The position numbers and the translations under genes are program-made. Positions 45,010-53,188 of a DNA stretch of 64,000 nt are shown in pieces. Source of the DNA: an uncultured Paraglaciecola sp. GTDB taxonomy: Bacteria > Pseudomonadota > Gammaproteobacteria > Enterobacterales > Alteromonadaceae. The stretch is taken from the NCBI RefSeq assembly GCF_937123705.1, contig NZ_CAKZKO010000010.1, positions 1 through 64,000 on the forward strand, given 5' to 3'. Position 1 is the first letter of the stretch; every line of letters begins with the position of its first letter. The notes under the pieces were generated by a model. The model ran no database searches and was not told the DNA's origin. It saw nothing but the letters and a program-made list of their open reading frames with translations.

Positions 45010-45646
45010 TGGCCAAATAGTCGGAGAACAGTGGAAAATTATACTGCCCAATGTGCAGTTAGCTAAAGGTGAATTGTTGGTGTTAACTGGCCCAAGTGGT
45101 ATAGGCAAATCTACCTTGTTGCACTGGTTGTTGGGCAATATTCCTAGTTATGTGAACATCAGTGGGCAGATATGCATTGATGATATCGACCTCAGTCAAT
45201 TGGCCATTGAGCACAGGCGTATTGGTTTGTTGATGCAAGATGTGTATCTTTTTCCGCATCTTACGGTGCAAGACAATATCTGTTTTGCCTTACCTAAGGT
45301 GACCGAATTAAGCTCAAAACAACAGCGCCGTAACCATGCCATAGGGATGCTAGAGCAACTAGACCTTGCCCATCTTAGTAAGCGCTATCCGCAATATCTA
45401 AGTGGCGGTGAACGGTCACGAGTGGGGTTAGTGCGGGCCTTGGCCAACAAGCCAAAAATGATGTTGCTGGATGAGCCTTTTGCCGCTTTGGATCCAACTA
45501 ATCGAGAGCAAGTTGCTAGCTGGGCATTTCAACAACTGGCGCAGCAAAATATCCCAAGTATTATGGTGACCCACGATAGTAGCGATATTCCGGCCTCAGC
45601 CATTCAAATTAACTTGGCTGACTATTATCAGCAAGTATCAACTTAA
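44993..45646 (+). CDS. ynjD: YnjD-like ABC transporter ATP-binding protein
   Basis: A 217-residue ATPase. ATG 44993 with GAGGAA upstream is chosen over GTG 44987. Walker A is GPSGIGKST, the Q-loop is LLMQDVYLFPHL, signature LSGGERSRVGL, Walker B MMLLDEPFAALD and H-loop VTHD. It energises the YnjBC importer. Confidence 0.92.
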   Translation: MFKLTDGQIVGEQWKIILPNVQLAKGELLVLTGPSGIGKSTLLHWLLGNIPSYVNISGQICIDDIDLSQLAIEHRRIGLLMQDVYLFPHLTVQDNICFALPKVTELSSKQQRRNHAIGMLEQLDLAHLSKRYPQYLSGGERSRVGLVRALANKPKMMLLDEPFAALDPTNREQVASWAFQQLAQQNIPSIMVTHDSSDIPASAIQINLADYYQQVST

Positions 45647-45669
45647 TTAAAACGCCAGAGGAATACCCC

Positions 45670-46284
45670 ATGATTGACCCTTTACTGAACAAATTAGTTA
45701 GGCCGCCACTGGCATTTTTAGCCAAGCCATTTGTTAGCCTTGGGATCAGCGCAAATCAGGTCACAATAGCCGGTTTTATATTGGGTCTATTGGCGGTGCC
45801 TGCCATTATTGCCCAGCAGTTTACCTTGGCTTTAATTTTGATTGTCATCAATCGCCTGTGTGACGGTTTAGATGGTGCGATTGCTAGGCAAACTCGCCCT
45901 TCAGACGCGGGGGGCTTTTTAGATATCAGCTTAGATTTCATTTTTTACTCGGCCATTGTTTTTGCCTTTATTGTGAGTCATCCACAACAAAATGCCGTAG
46001 CGGGTAGCTTATTAATGTTGTCGTTCACCGCCACCGGTAGTTGTTTTTTGGCCTTTGCTATTATGGCCAGTAAGCACAATATCGACAGTCCGCATTACCC
46101 CAATAAAAGTATGCACTATATGGGCGGGTTAGCCGAAGGGTTTGAAACCATAGTGGTATTGTGTTTATTTTGTTTATTGCCCGAGCATTTTGTGGTGATT
46201 GCCTTAGTCTATGCAGCTGCCTGTTACATCACAGCGGCCGCTAGAATAGTCACTGGATATCAAACACTTAATAGACTAGGCTGA
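45670..46284 (+). CDS. ynjF: CDP-alcohol phosphatidyltransferase (YnjF-like)
   Basis: A 204-residue membrane enzyme with the canonical motif DGLDGAIARQTRPSDAGGFL followed by DISLD, containing all required Asp and Gly residues. About six membrane spans. It transfers a phosphatidyl group from CDP-diacylglycerol to an unknown alcohol. It follows ynjD by 23 bases, and the same link is seen in E. coli ynjBCDEF, though the rhodanese gene ynjE is missing here. Confidence 0.9.
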   Translation: MIDPLLNKLVRPPLAFLAKPFVSLGISANQVTIAGFILGLLAVPAIIAQQFTLALILIVINRLCDGLDGAIARQTRPSDAGGFLDISLDFIFYSAIVFAFIVSHPQQNAVAGSLLMLSFTATGSCFLAFAIMASKHNIDSPHYPNKSMHYMGGLAEGFETIVVLCLFCLLPEHFVVIALVYAAACYITAAARIVTGYQTLNRLG

Positions 46285-46315
46285 TAGTTATATTTATTTT
46301 GGTTGGGGGATTACC

Positions 46316-46807
46316 ATGAAGAAACTTGTTGTGTGCTTGCTCATTGCTATGTCTAGTGGGGCTAAAGGCGATGCTAACTTTGTTCCTTTGGATATGGAGC
46401 TGGGTTATTGGGAAATAACTACCGAAATGAACTTTGATGAAATGCTCGCCAAAGTTCCTAAAGAGCAACGGGCGATGATGCGTCAAATGATGTCTGGAAA
46501 AATGAAAATACCTGTTGTTAAACAGTGTATCACCCAAGAAACCTATAAAAACATGCAGGCTAAGTTAATGGAAACCGCTAAAACATCAGGAAATGACTGT
46601 GCCTTGCAAGTGATCAAAAGTAGCCCTCAAGAATTTAACGGTGTGGTAACTTGCCAAGACACTGGCACAAAAGTCACTATTACAACCAAATCAATAAACT
46701 CCAAGCGCCACGAAAGCCAAATCCAAACCGACACAGCTGGTATCGGCCAAAACAATATTAAAACTATAGGTGTATGGAAATCTGCCACTTGCCCTGCTGG
46801 TATTTAG
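46316..46807 (+). CDS. DUF3617 family exported protein
   Basis: A 163-residue exported protein with a signal peptide ending near AKG. The mature part (LELGYWEITTEM-like start, then CITQETYKNM and DCALQVIKSSPQEF) matches DUF3617, a periplasmic family of unknown function with conserved cysteines. It lies 31 bases after ynjF, but a common role is not evident. Confidence 0.82.
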   Translation: MKKLVVCLLIAMSSGAKGDANFVPLDMELGYWEITTEMNFDEMLAKVPKEQRAMMRQMMSGKMKIPVVKQCITQETYKNMQAKLMETAKTSGNDCALQVIKSSPQEFNGVVTCQDTGTKVTITTKSINSKRHESQIQTDTAGIGQNNIKTIGVWKSATCPAGI

Positions 46808-46821
46808 TCATTTTTAGAGAA

Positions 46822-47619
46822 TCAATCAGGCTTGCCCTTAAAAGGCATTAACAATAACGCTTTCAGGTGAGCGTTGGATTGTTCTGAAGCATATTTCGTT
46901 AGCCCTAGCTTAATGCCGCTGTCCCCCGTTTTTGCGTTGCTAATGTAACTACCAAACAGTCTGTCCCATACCGATAGATTAAAACCAAAATTACTGTTTG
47001 ATTCAGAGGTCAATTGACTGTGATGGATGCGGTGCATGGCTTGGGTCACTATTACTTTTTGTAATAAGTGGTCGATTTTTATTGGGAGTTTAATGTTGCT
47101 ATGGCTGAAAATGGAGGTGGCATTAAGCAGGATCTCAAAAATTAAGATGGCTACAACTGGAGCCCCCATTAGCAACACAGCCGCGACTTTTATTAGCAAG
47201 CTTAATGCTATTTCTAATGGGTGAAACCTCAGTCCAGTTGAGGCATCGAGGTGGGGATCGGCATGATGCACTTTATGAACTCGCCACAACATGGGCACTA
47301 GATGAAACAGTCGATGCTGCCAGTAAATTAAACAATCAAATAACACGACCGAGATTAGTACGCTTAACCAAACAGGAAGTGAAACTTGGTTGCATAAACC
47401 TAGTTGGTTGTGTTGTGCAAAAATAGCAATAGAAGCCAAGCCTGTAGGCACTATTAACCTAGCTAACAAGGCACCTAATACCATCAAGGTGAAATTGCAC
47501 AGCCAACGTGTTGTTAAGTGGATCGCTGACAAACGATTGGGCTTAGTGCTTTCCCAGACCATCATTACTGTCAGTACAGTAATAAATACACCTAGTCTGA
47601 TCCATGTGTCATTAATCAT
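46822..47619 (-). CDS. Sterol desaturase/fatty acid hydroxylase superfamily protein
   Basis: A 265-residue polytopic membrane protein with the eight-histidine di-iron signature: HRLFH, HKVHHAD, then HRIHHSQ. Superfamily members use oxygen to hydroxylate or desaturate lipids. The substrate here is unknown. It stands alone, converging with the DUF3617 gene. Confidence 0.88.
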   Translation of the reverse strand: MINDTWIRLGVFITVLTVMMVWESTKPNRLSAIHLTTRWLCNFTLMVLGALLARLIVPTGLASIAIFAQHNQLGLCNQVSLPVWLSVLISVVLFDCLIYWQHRLFHLVPMLWRVHKVHHADPHLDASTGLRFHPLEIALSLLIKVAAVLLMGAPVVAILIFEILLNATSIFSHSNIKLPIKIDHLLQKVIVTQAMHRIHHSQLTSESNSNFGFNLSVWDRLFGSYISNAKTGDSGIKLGLTKYASEQSNAHLKALLLMPFKGKPD

Positions 47620-47720
47620 AGTGAGTGATGGTTACCCTGAAAGTGAAATCAATTAGAAGTATGCTTTTAACTTCTATATTATCATTGGATTACAGGCAAC
47701 TTATATAGGACATCATATTT

Positions 47721-48431
47721 ATGAAAACACTTACGTTAATTGCAGGGGTTTTAGCGCTTTTATTATTGGCATTCTCTGGGCCATTATATCAGGCAGAAAT
47801 TTTGGGTTTAATGAATGCGTTTTTAGCTATGCGTATTGCATTGATTCTGGGTGTTGTAGCGATAGTTTTGGCGTTAATTCAAATGTTATTTATGCGTAAA
47901 ACAATTTCATGGTCTACAACAGGTGTTGCTATCTTATGTGCTGGTATTGCTGTTTTTATGCCGCTTAGTATGATGAATAAGGCTCAGTCGGTCCCGCCTA
48001 TCCACGATATAACCACAGACTTAGTCGATCCTCCAAAGTTTGTCGCTATCCTAGCACTTCGTGCCGATGCACCAAACCCTGCCGAGTATCAGGGTGAAGA
48101 AATAGCCAGACAACAGCGTGAAGCTTACCCAGATATTCAAACCCAACAATTTCAGCAAACCACTGAGCAGGTTTTTGATGCGGCTTTAGCCAGCGTAAAT
48201 AATATGGGATTTGAAGTGGTGAATTCTGATAAAACACTGGGTTTGATAGAAGCCTACGACACCACAACTTGGTTTGGCTTTATTGATGATGTGGTTATTC
48301 GTATTCAAAACCAAGGCCAAAAGACCATTCTTGATGCTCGTAGTAAGTCTCGAGTAGGTATGAGCGACATTGGAAAAAATGCTGAGCGCCTGCGTGACTT
48401 GATTGCTGGTGTTAAAAACAACCTAAATTAA
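47721..48431 (+). CDS. DUF1499 family membrane protein
   Basis: A 236-residue protein with three membrane segments in the first 95 residues, followed by a soluble DUF1499 domain (IHDITTDLVDPPKFVAI; LIEAYDTTTWFGFIDDVVIR; SRVGMSDIGKNAERLRDL). The family is common near envelope genes and has no proven activity. Confidence 0.88.
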   Translation: MKTLTLIAGVLALLLLAFSGPLYQAEILGLMNAFLAMRIALILGVVAIVLALIQMLFMRKTISWSTTGVAILCAGIAVFMPLSMMNKAQSVPPIHDITTDLVDPPKFVAILALRADAPNPAEYQGEEIARQQREAYPDIQTQQFQQTTEQVFDAALASVNNMGFEVVNSDKTLGLIEAYDTTTWFGFIDDVVIRIQNQGQKTILDARSKSRVGMSDIGKNAERLRDLIAGVKNNLN

Positions 48432-48521
48432 CTTTGTTGTGCATCTGCCTGAATGAGAAGGCAGGTATTCTCAACATATATGATGAAAAGTGTTACCCAT
48501 TAGTTGAATGAGGCAATAAAT

Positions 48522-48929
48522 ATGAATGGAGCAGGTGGAAGTTCAGGCGGTATTGGCCATTTTTTTATCGGCGTTATTATGATGTGTGGTGGCTTTTATA
48601 TGTTACTCAACGCCATCACCGTTTCTTCAAATTTTGGGCTCAGCTCTCGGTTGTTTGGGATGGGAAATAACTTTGGCGTTACCGGGGGCATGATCATGAT
48701 CCCTTTTATATTTGGGGTGGGTTTAGTCTTTTTTAACGCTAGGAATATATTGGGTTGGTTATTAACGCTGGGGTCAATGTCGGCATTGATATTTGGGGTG
48801 ATTTCATCGGTTCGCTTTAACTTAAGAACCATGACCACTTTTGAACTGGTAGTTATTCTAGTACTGGCTGTAGGTGGTTTAGGTTTGTTTTTACGATCTC
48901 TTAAAAAGATAGATGCGAAATATAGTTAA
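48522..48929 (+). CDS. Uncharacterised small membrane protein
   Basis: A 135-residue protein. ATG 48522 with GAGG nine bases upstream is preferred over TTG 48504. It has a glycine-rich start and about four hydrophobic segments, ending in basic LRSLKKIDAKYS. No family is recognised by eye. It is followed by a strong bidirectional terminator. Confidence 0.7.
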   Translation: MNGAGGSSGGIGHFFIGVIMMCGGFYMLLNAITVSSNFGLSSRLFGMGNNFGVTGGMIMIPFIFGVGLVFFNARNILGWLLTLGSMSALIFGVISSVRFNLRTMTTFELVVILVLAVGGLGLFLRSLKKIDAKYS

Positions 48930-48936
48930 AGGCAAA

Positions 48937-48965
48937 AAAAAGAGATGCAAATTGCATCTCTTTTT
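48937..48965 (+). terminator. Bidirectional terminator between the membrane protein and OmpA-like gene
   Basis: Near-perfect palindrome AAAAAGAGATGCAA / TTGCATCTCTTTTT. A and T runs flank both sides, so it suits both convergent genes. Confidence 0.85.
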
Positions 48966-48979
48966 GTCATTTTTTGACT

Positions 48980-50161
48980 CTATTGTTCGGCTTGGCTACG
49001 TGCCGATACCTTAGCGGTAATACGACGATTTACTTTATCGGCCGCTGCGGTATTAGAGGTGTCTAGTAATTGAGATTCACCAAAACCTATAGCTGTGATG
49101 CGTTTAGCGTCAATACCATACTCATTGATAAGTAACGTTCTAACCGAATTAGCACGCTTTTGAGACAAGTTTAGATTGTAGCTCTCGCTGCCAGGCGCTG
49201 AAGCGTGGCCTTCAATCACAGCATCTGTTGTTGGAAAACGCTCCATAAAAGAAGCAAATTTCTGCAGTACGCCATAATTCGCATCGCTAATGACCGCGCT
49301 ATTGTGAGCAAATAGTACTTGTATGCTGGTGGTTACTGGTTGCTCTAACTCGCCCTGTGGTTCTGCCTGTAATGTATTCGCAGTAACAAGGGAATCAGTT
49401 GCTTCGTCAAGTTCTTTCACACAACCATAACTGTCAACCTGAGTGCCTGCAGATGTATTTGGGCAGTTATCTAATCGGTTAATAATGCCGTCTTTGTCAT
49501 CGTCTAAAGTACAGCCATTAGCATCAACTTGGATGCCTGTAGGCGTGTCTAGGCATTGGTCCTTCTTGTCGGAAACCCCGTCATTGTCAGCATCTTTTGG
49601 TCTAGTTGAGGCCGTTTTACCACCCATAGCATAAGCTAAACCTAATTTAAGGCCCATATGGGTAACGCTATTACTACTTCCAATACTTTGGTAAGCCGCT
49701 ACTTCAGTGACCAGTTTAATATGATTAGCGAAATCCCAACGCTCACCTAATTTACCTATATCCCAATGTTTACCTAATCCGATATTGGCCATCACATCGG
49801 CATCATGAATTTTGGTTAACTTTAATCCACCAAATACGTAAGCCATATCGTCGGACAAAAAATATAAAGCGTCAGCGCCAACGCGGCTCGAAGGCTCATC
49901 TAAAAACGCATTTTCTACGTCTATTTCTAAATAGGATGCTTCTATTCTGGCAGCCCATTCTGGAGTGAGTTGAAAACCAAGCTCAACCCCCCCACCAAAA
50001 CCATCGTTAAGATATTTAGGACTATCCTCTTTTGATTTCTCAGCTTTGTAATATTCACCAAACCCGGTCACCCACTTATAATCATTTTTAGACTTTTGTT
50101 GAGCGTGTACGTTTGCGCTAAAAGCCAGAGCGATAGCGCTTATAAGCAGTAATTTTTTCAT
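48980..50161 (-). CDS. OmpA-family outer membrane protein with thrombospondin type 3 repeats
   Basis: A 393-residue protein with a signal peptide (MKKLLLISAIALAFSANVHA). An N-terminal eight-stranded-type barrel is followed by two calcium-binding TSP3 repeats (DADNDGVSDKKDQC, DDDKDGIINRLDNC) and a C-terminal OmpA domain that binds peptidoglycan (VIEGHASAPGSESYNLNLSQ; RITAIGFGESQL). It ties the outer membrane to the wall. Confidence 0.92.
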   Translation of the reverse strand: MKKLLLISAIALAFSANVHAQQKSKNDYKWVTGFGEYYKAEKSKEDSPKYLNDGFGGGVELGFQLTPEWAARIEASYLEIDVENAFLDEPSSRVGADALYFLSDDMAYVFGGLKLTKIHDADVMANIGLGKHWDIGKLGERWDFANHIKLVTEVAAYQSIGSSNSVTHMGLKLGLAYAMGGKTASTRPKDADNDGVSDKKDQCLDTPTGIQVDANGCTLDDDKDGIINRLDNCPNTSAGTQVDSYGCVKELDEATDSLVTANTLQAEPQGELEQPVTTSIQVLFAHNSAVISDANYGVLQKFASFMERFPTTDAVIEGHASAPGSESYNLNLSQKRANSVRTLLINEYGIDAKRITAIGFGESQLLDTSNTAAADKVNRRITAKVSARSQAEQ

Positions 50162-50219
50162 CTTAATTGGTTCCTCATAAACTCAAGCTAAATTAGGTTG
50201 GAATGTAATTTAATACGAT

Positions 50220-50247
50220 CATATATATATTCATACTTTTATAGCAA
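50220..50247 (-). promoter_or_regulatory. Candidate sigma-70 promoter for the OmpA-like gene
   Basis: On the minus strand TTGCTA (50247-50242), 16-bp spacer, TATATG (50225-50220), giving a start about 50 bases before the gene. The surrounding AT-rich DNA makes a chance match possible. Confidence 0.35.
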
Positions 50248-50425
50248 CCATTTTATAAAAATAGGTTATGAGCTATGGGTATAGCCACATCAAAGCTGTT
50301 GTTGCTCCTTTTTTAGGCCTGCGTTTTTATTTGCTTGCCCAGTGGAGGAGCCTAACTGAAATTGCAATATAGGGCTGCTAAGCAGCATTCAAAAGAGTGG
50401 GGTTGCTAATTTATGTCAGTTGGTA

Positions 50426-50875
50426 TTATTGGCAGGCAGCACAAGTTCCATGAGCTTCAATAGTCTGTTTAATCACACTAAAACCAACTGATTGTGCTTG
50501 GTTATCTAGGGTTTCTTTTAAACCTTCAGATTGGATTTCTTTGACATTGCCACAGGTATCACAAATCAAAAATTGCACTGGGTGATTGCAATCAAAATGA
50601 TGGCAAGCAACAAACGCATTGGTGGATTCGATTTTGTGTATTAAACCAAACTCTAATAGAAAATCGAGCGTTCTGTAGACAGTGGCAGGTTTTGCATTGG
50701 CTTCAGTGAGTTTTAATGCGTCCAACAATTCATAGGCGCCTACTGCACCTTGCTGTTCTAACAATAAGGCATATACCTTTTCTCTAAGTAAGGTGAACCT
50801 AGCGCCTTTGTCTTCACAAAACTGTCTAGCGTTATATACCTGAGAGGCAATAGAATGTTGGCAAGTAGCTGTCAC
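50426..50875 (-). CDS. zur: Fur-family zinc uptake regulator Zur
   Basis: A 149-residue regulator. GTG 50875 is chosen because AGGAG lies seven bases upstream; an in-frame ATG would add eight residues. Winged-helix domain with ANAKPATVYRTLDFLLEFGL, then metal ligands CHHFDCNHPVQFLICDTCG and a C-terminal CAAC. The pattern is closer to Zur than to Fur. It represses zinc uptake genes when zinc is plentiful. No zinc transporter is adjacent. Confidence 0.87.
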   Translation of the reverse strand: MTATCQHSIASQVYNARQFCEDKGARFTLLREKVYALLLEQQGAVGAYELLDALKLTEANAKPATVYRTLDFLLEFGLIHKIESTNAFVACHHFDCNHPVQFLICDTCGNVKEIQSEGLKETLDNQAQSVGFSVIKQTIEAHGTCAACQ

Positions 50876-51015
50876 TTTCACTCCTTTAAAAAACAACAAT
50901 ATAGTACCACTAATTTAGTCATTCTGGCTTATTTTCTAGCGATCCATCCAAACAATTTAAATGGGGTGTTTTACTGTGTTAACTTAGGTTAGAACATTTG
51001 AACTCCGGTAAGTAT

Positions 51016-51852
51016 ATGATCGAACAAAATATAACAGTGACAACTGATACTCACGCAATTTGGTTAATTATTAGTGGTGATAAAATTCTTCAATCAACTG
51101 AAAATGAAGGATTTATGGAAGATACTTGGGGATCACTTGGTTTTGCTCATGCCTATCAAGAGCAAATTGTTAGAATAGGAAACCATGGTGATTTGCCATG
51201 TTTTCTTATCGACATGGGCAAGGAGCATGTGGAGCATGAGCAGCTCACCCGCGTTAGTTTGCTAGCCTTACTTATGCAAAACCATACCAGCTTTTTTGGT
51301 ATTGCCTCGCGGGCATGGCAGATTGCTTTATTTATGCGTACTCATAGATTTTGTGGGCAATGTGGCAGTGCGATGCAACAAATTGATTGGGAAATGGCGA
51401 TGCAGTGTTCACGTTGTGGGCATCGCTGCTACCCCAGAATTTCGCCAAGCATTATTGTGTCTATTCGCCACAACGACAAAATATTACTGGCGCAAGGTAA
51501 ACCACAACGCTCTCGGCAGATGTTTTCGACTTTAGCTGGGTTTGTTGAAAGTGGCGAAACCCTTGAACAAGCGGTACACAGAGAAGTGTTTGAAGAAGTT
51601 GGCATAAAAGTGAAAAACCTACGCTATGCTGCGAGTCAGCCTTGGCCTTTCCCGCACTCGTTAATGTTAGGTTTTTTAGCCGATTTTGACTCAGGCGATA
51701 TACAAGTGGATGGTAAAGAAATACTCGAAGCTCATTGGTATTCCCCAGACAAACTGCCGAATATTCCGCCTAAGTTATCTATTGCTGGGCAACTGATTCA
51801 GCATACCTTAGAAGAAATAAAGCAGCAGAAAAACCTCACTTTTCCTTCCTAG
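51016..51852 (+). CDS. nudC: NAD(+)/NADH diphosphatase NudC
   Basis: A 278-residue Nudix enzyme. ATG 51016 is preferred to TTG 50998. A four-cysteine zinc ribbon (CGQCG ... CSRCG) stands before the Nudix box GFVESGETLEQAVHREVFEE, and the SQPWPFPHSLMLGF motif is specific for NudC. It hydrolyses NADH and removes NAD caps from RNA. It precedes hemE, as in E. coli. Confidence 0.95.
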   Translation: MIEQNITVTTDTHAIWLIISGDKILQSTENEGFMEDTWGSLGFAHAYQEQIVRIGNHGDLPCFLIDMGKEHVEHEQLTRVSLLALLMQNHTSFFGIASRAWQIALFMRTHRFCGQCGSAMQQIDWEMAMQCSRCGHRCYPRISPSIIVSIRHNDKILLAQGKPQRSRQMFSTLAGFVESGETLEQAVHREVFEEVGIKVKNLRYAASQPWPFPHSLMLGFLADFDSGDIQVDGKEILEAHWYSPDKLPNIPPKLSIAGQLIQHTLEEIKQQKNLTFPS

Positions 51853-51877
51853 TCTTAGGGTTATCATCAGGCATAAA

Positions 51878-51899
51878 AAACCCCACTTGCGTGGGGTTT
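51878..51899 (-). terminator. Rho-independent terminator oriented to the minus strand
   Basis: Stem AAACCCCAC / GTGGGGTTT with a TTGC loop. The minus strand continues as TTTTTT then ATG, a good tail, while the plus strand continues as GAATATTTT. It can close nudC weakly and would best end a minus-strand transcript from the gap before hemE. Confidence 0.7.
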
Positions 51900-52111
51900 G
51901 AATATTTTAGCGTCTTTGGTCTCGTTGACGAGATTCTTGTTTTTTGGTTGCTTTCGCATCAGTGTTATAGCAGAGAAAACTCCCAGCATGCAAGTTTTTG
52001 CGAAATATAGTCCAATTTGACCTTTTTTCAGTGGATAAAATCGCTACAATACCGCCCTTTATAGTCCTTCAGCCTAATTATGGGCAAGTTAACTGCAGTT
52101 TGAGGAAATCA

Positions 52112-53176
52112 ATGCAACCATTACAAAACGATCGATATTTACGCGCATTGTTACGCCAACCCGTAGACACGACACCCGTATGGATGATGCGCCAAGCAGG
52201 GCGTTACTTACCAGAATACAAAGCCACAAGAGCGGAAGCGGGCGATTTTATGTCCCTGTGTAAAAATGCCGAATTGGCCTGCGAAGTCACCCTGCAGCCA
52301 TTACGTAGATTTGATCTTGATGCGGCTATCTTGTTTTCAGATATTTTAACTATCCCTGATGCCATGGGATTGGGTTTATATTTTGAAGCGGGAGAAGGCC
52401 CTAAGTTTGAGCGCCCATTAACTTGTATGGCCGACATTCAAAAATTGCCCGTAATGGATCCTGAAGATGAGCTGGGTTATGTAATGAATGCGGTACGCAC
52501 CATTCGCAAAAACTTAAATGGCAGCGTTCCTTTAATCGGTTTCTCTGGCAGTCCTTGGACTTTAGCCACCTACATGATCGAAGGCGGCTCAAGTAAAGCC
52601 TTCACTAAAATCAAAAAAATGGCCTTTAGCGATCCCCAAGCTTTGCACTTATTACTCGATAAGTTGGCCGATTCGGTCATTTTATACCTTAATGCGCAAA
52701 TTGCGGCGGGTGCTCAGTCGGTTATGGTCTTCGATACTTGGGGCGGGGTGTTGTCGGGTCGCGATTACCAAGAATTTTCTTTGCAATATATGCACAAAAT
52801 TGTCGATGGCCTGACTCGCGAAAATGACGGGCGTAAAGTGCCTGTGACTTTGTTCACTAAAAATGCCGGTTTATGGTTGGAATCTATCGCGGCTACCGGT
52901 TGTGATGCGGTAGGCTTAGACTGGACTGTGGATATGGCAGATGCCAAAGCACGTATTGGCGACAAAGTAGCCCTACAAGGCAATATGGACCCGTCTATGT
53001 TATATGCCCCTGCTGCACGCATTGAGCAAGAAGTGCAATTAATATTAGATGGCTTTGGAAAAGGTAATGGTCACGTATTTAACCTTGGCCATGGTATTCA
53101 TTTAGATGTACCGCCAGAGAACGCCAAAGTGTTTATTGATGCGGTGCATAAATTGAGTAAACCTTTCCATCTATAA
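52112..53176 (+). CDS. hemE: Uroporphyrinogen decarboxylase
   Basis: A 354-residue heme biosynthesis enzyme. ATG 52112, with GAGGAAA six bases upstream, gives [17 protein letters not shown], matching the known start; longer frames upstream are non-coding. Signature parts are [16 protein letters not shown] (substrate-binding Arg) and [16 protein letters not shown]. It converts uroporphyrinogen III to coproporphyrinogen III. Confidence 0.98.
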   Translation: MQPLQNDRYLRALLRQPVDTTPVWMMRQAGRYLPEYKATRAEAGDFMSLCKNAELACEVTLQPLRRFDLDAAILFSDILTIPDAMGLGLYFEAGEGPKFERPLTCMADIQKLPVMDPEDELGYVMNAVRTIRKNLNGSVPLIGFSGSPWTLATYMIEGGSSKAFTKIKKMAFSDPQALHLLLDKLADSVILYLNAQIAAGAQSVMVFDTWGGVLSGRDYQEFSLQYMHKIVDGLTRENDGRKVPVTLFTKNAGLWLESIAATGCDAVGLDWTVDMADAKARIGDKVALQGNMDPSMLYAPAARIEQEVQLILDGFGKGNGHVFNLGHGIHLDVPPENAKVFIDAVHKLSKPFHL

Positions 53177-53188
53177 TTAAGAATACAC

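Noticed and set aside
51998..52111. N-terminal extension of HemE
   Set aside because: The frame is open upstream, but the ribosome site at 52101-52108 and alignment of the known N-terminus place the start at 52112.
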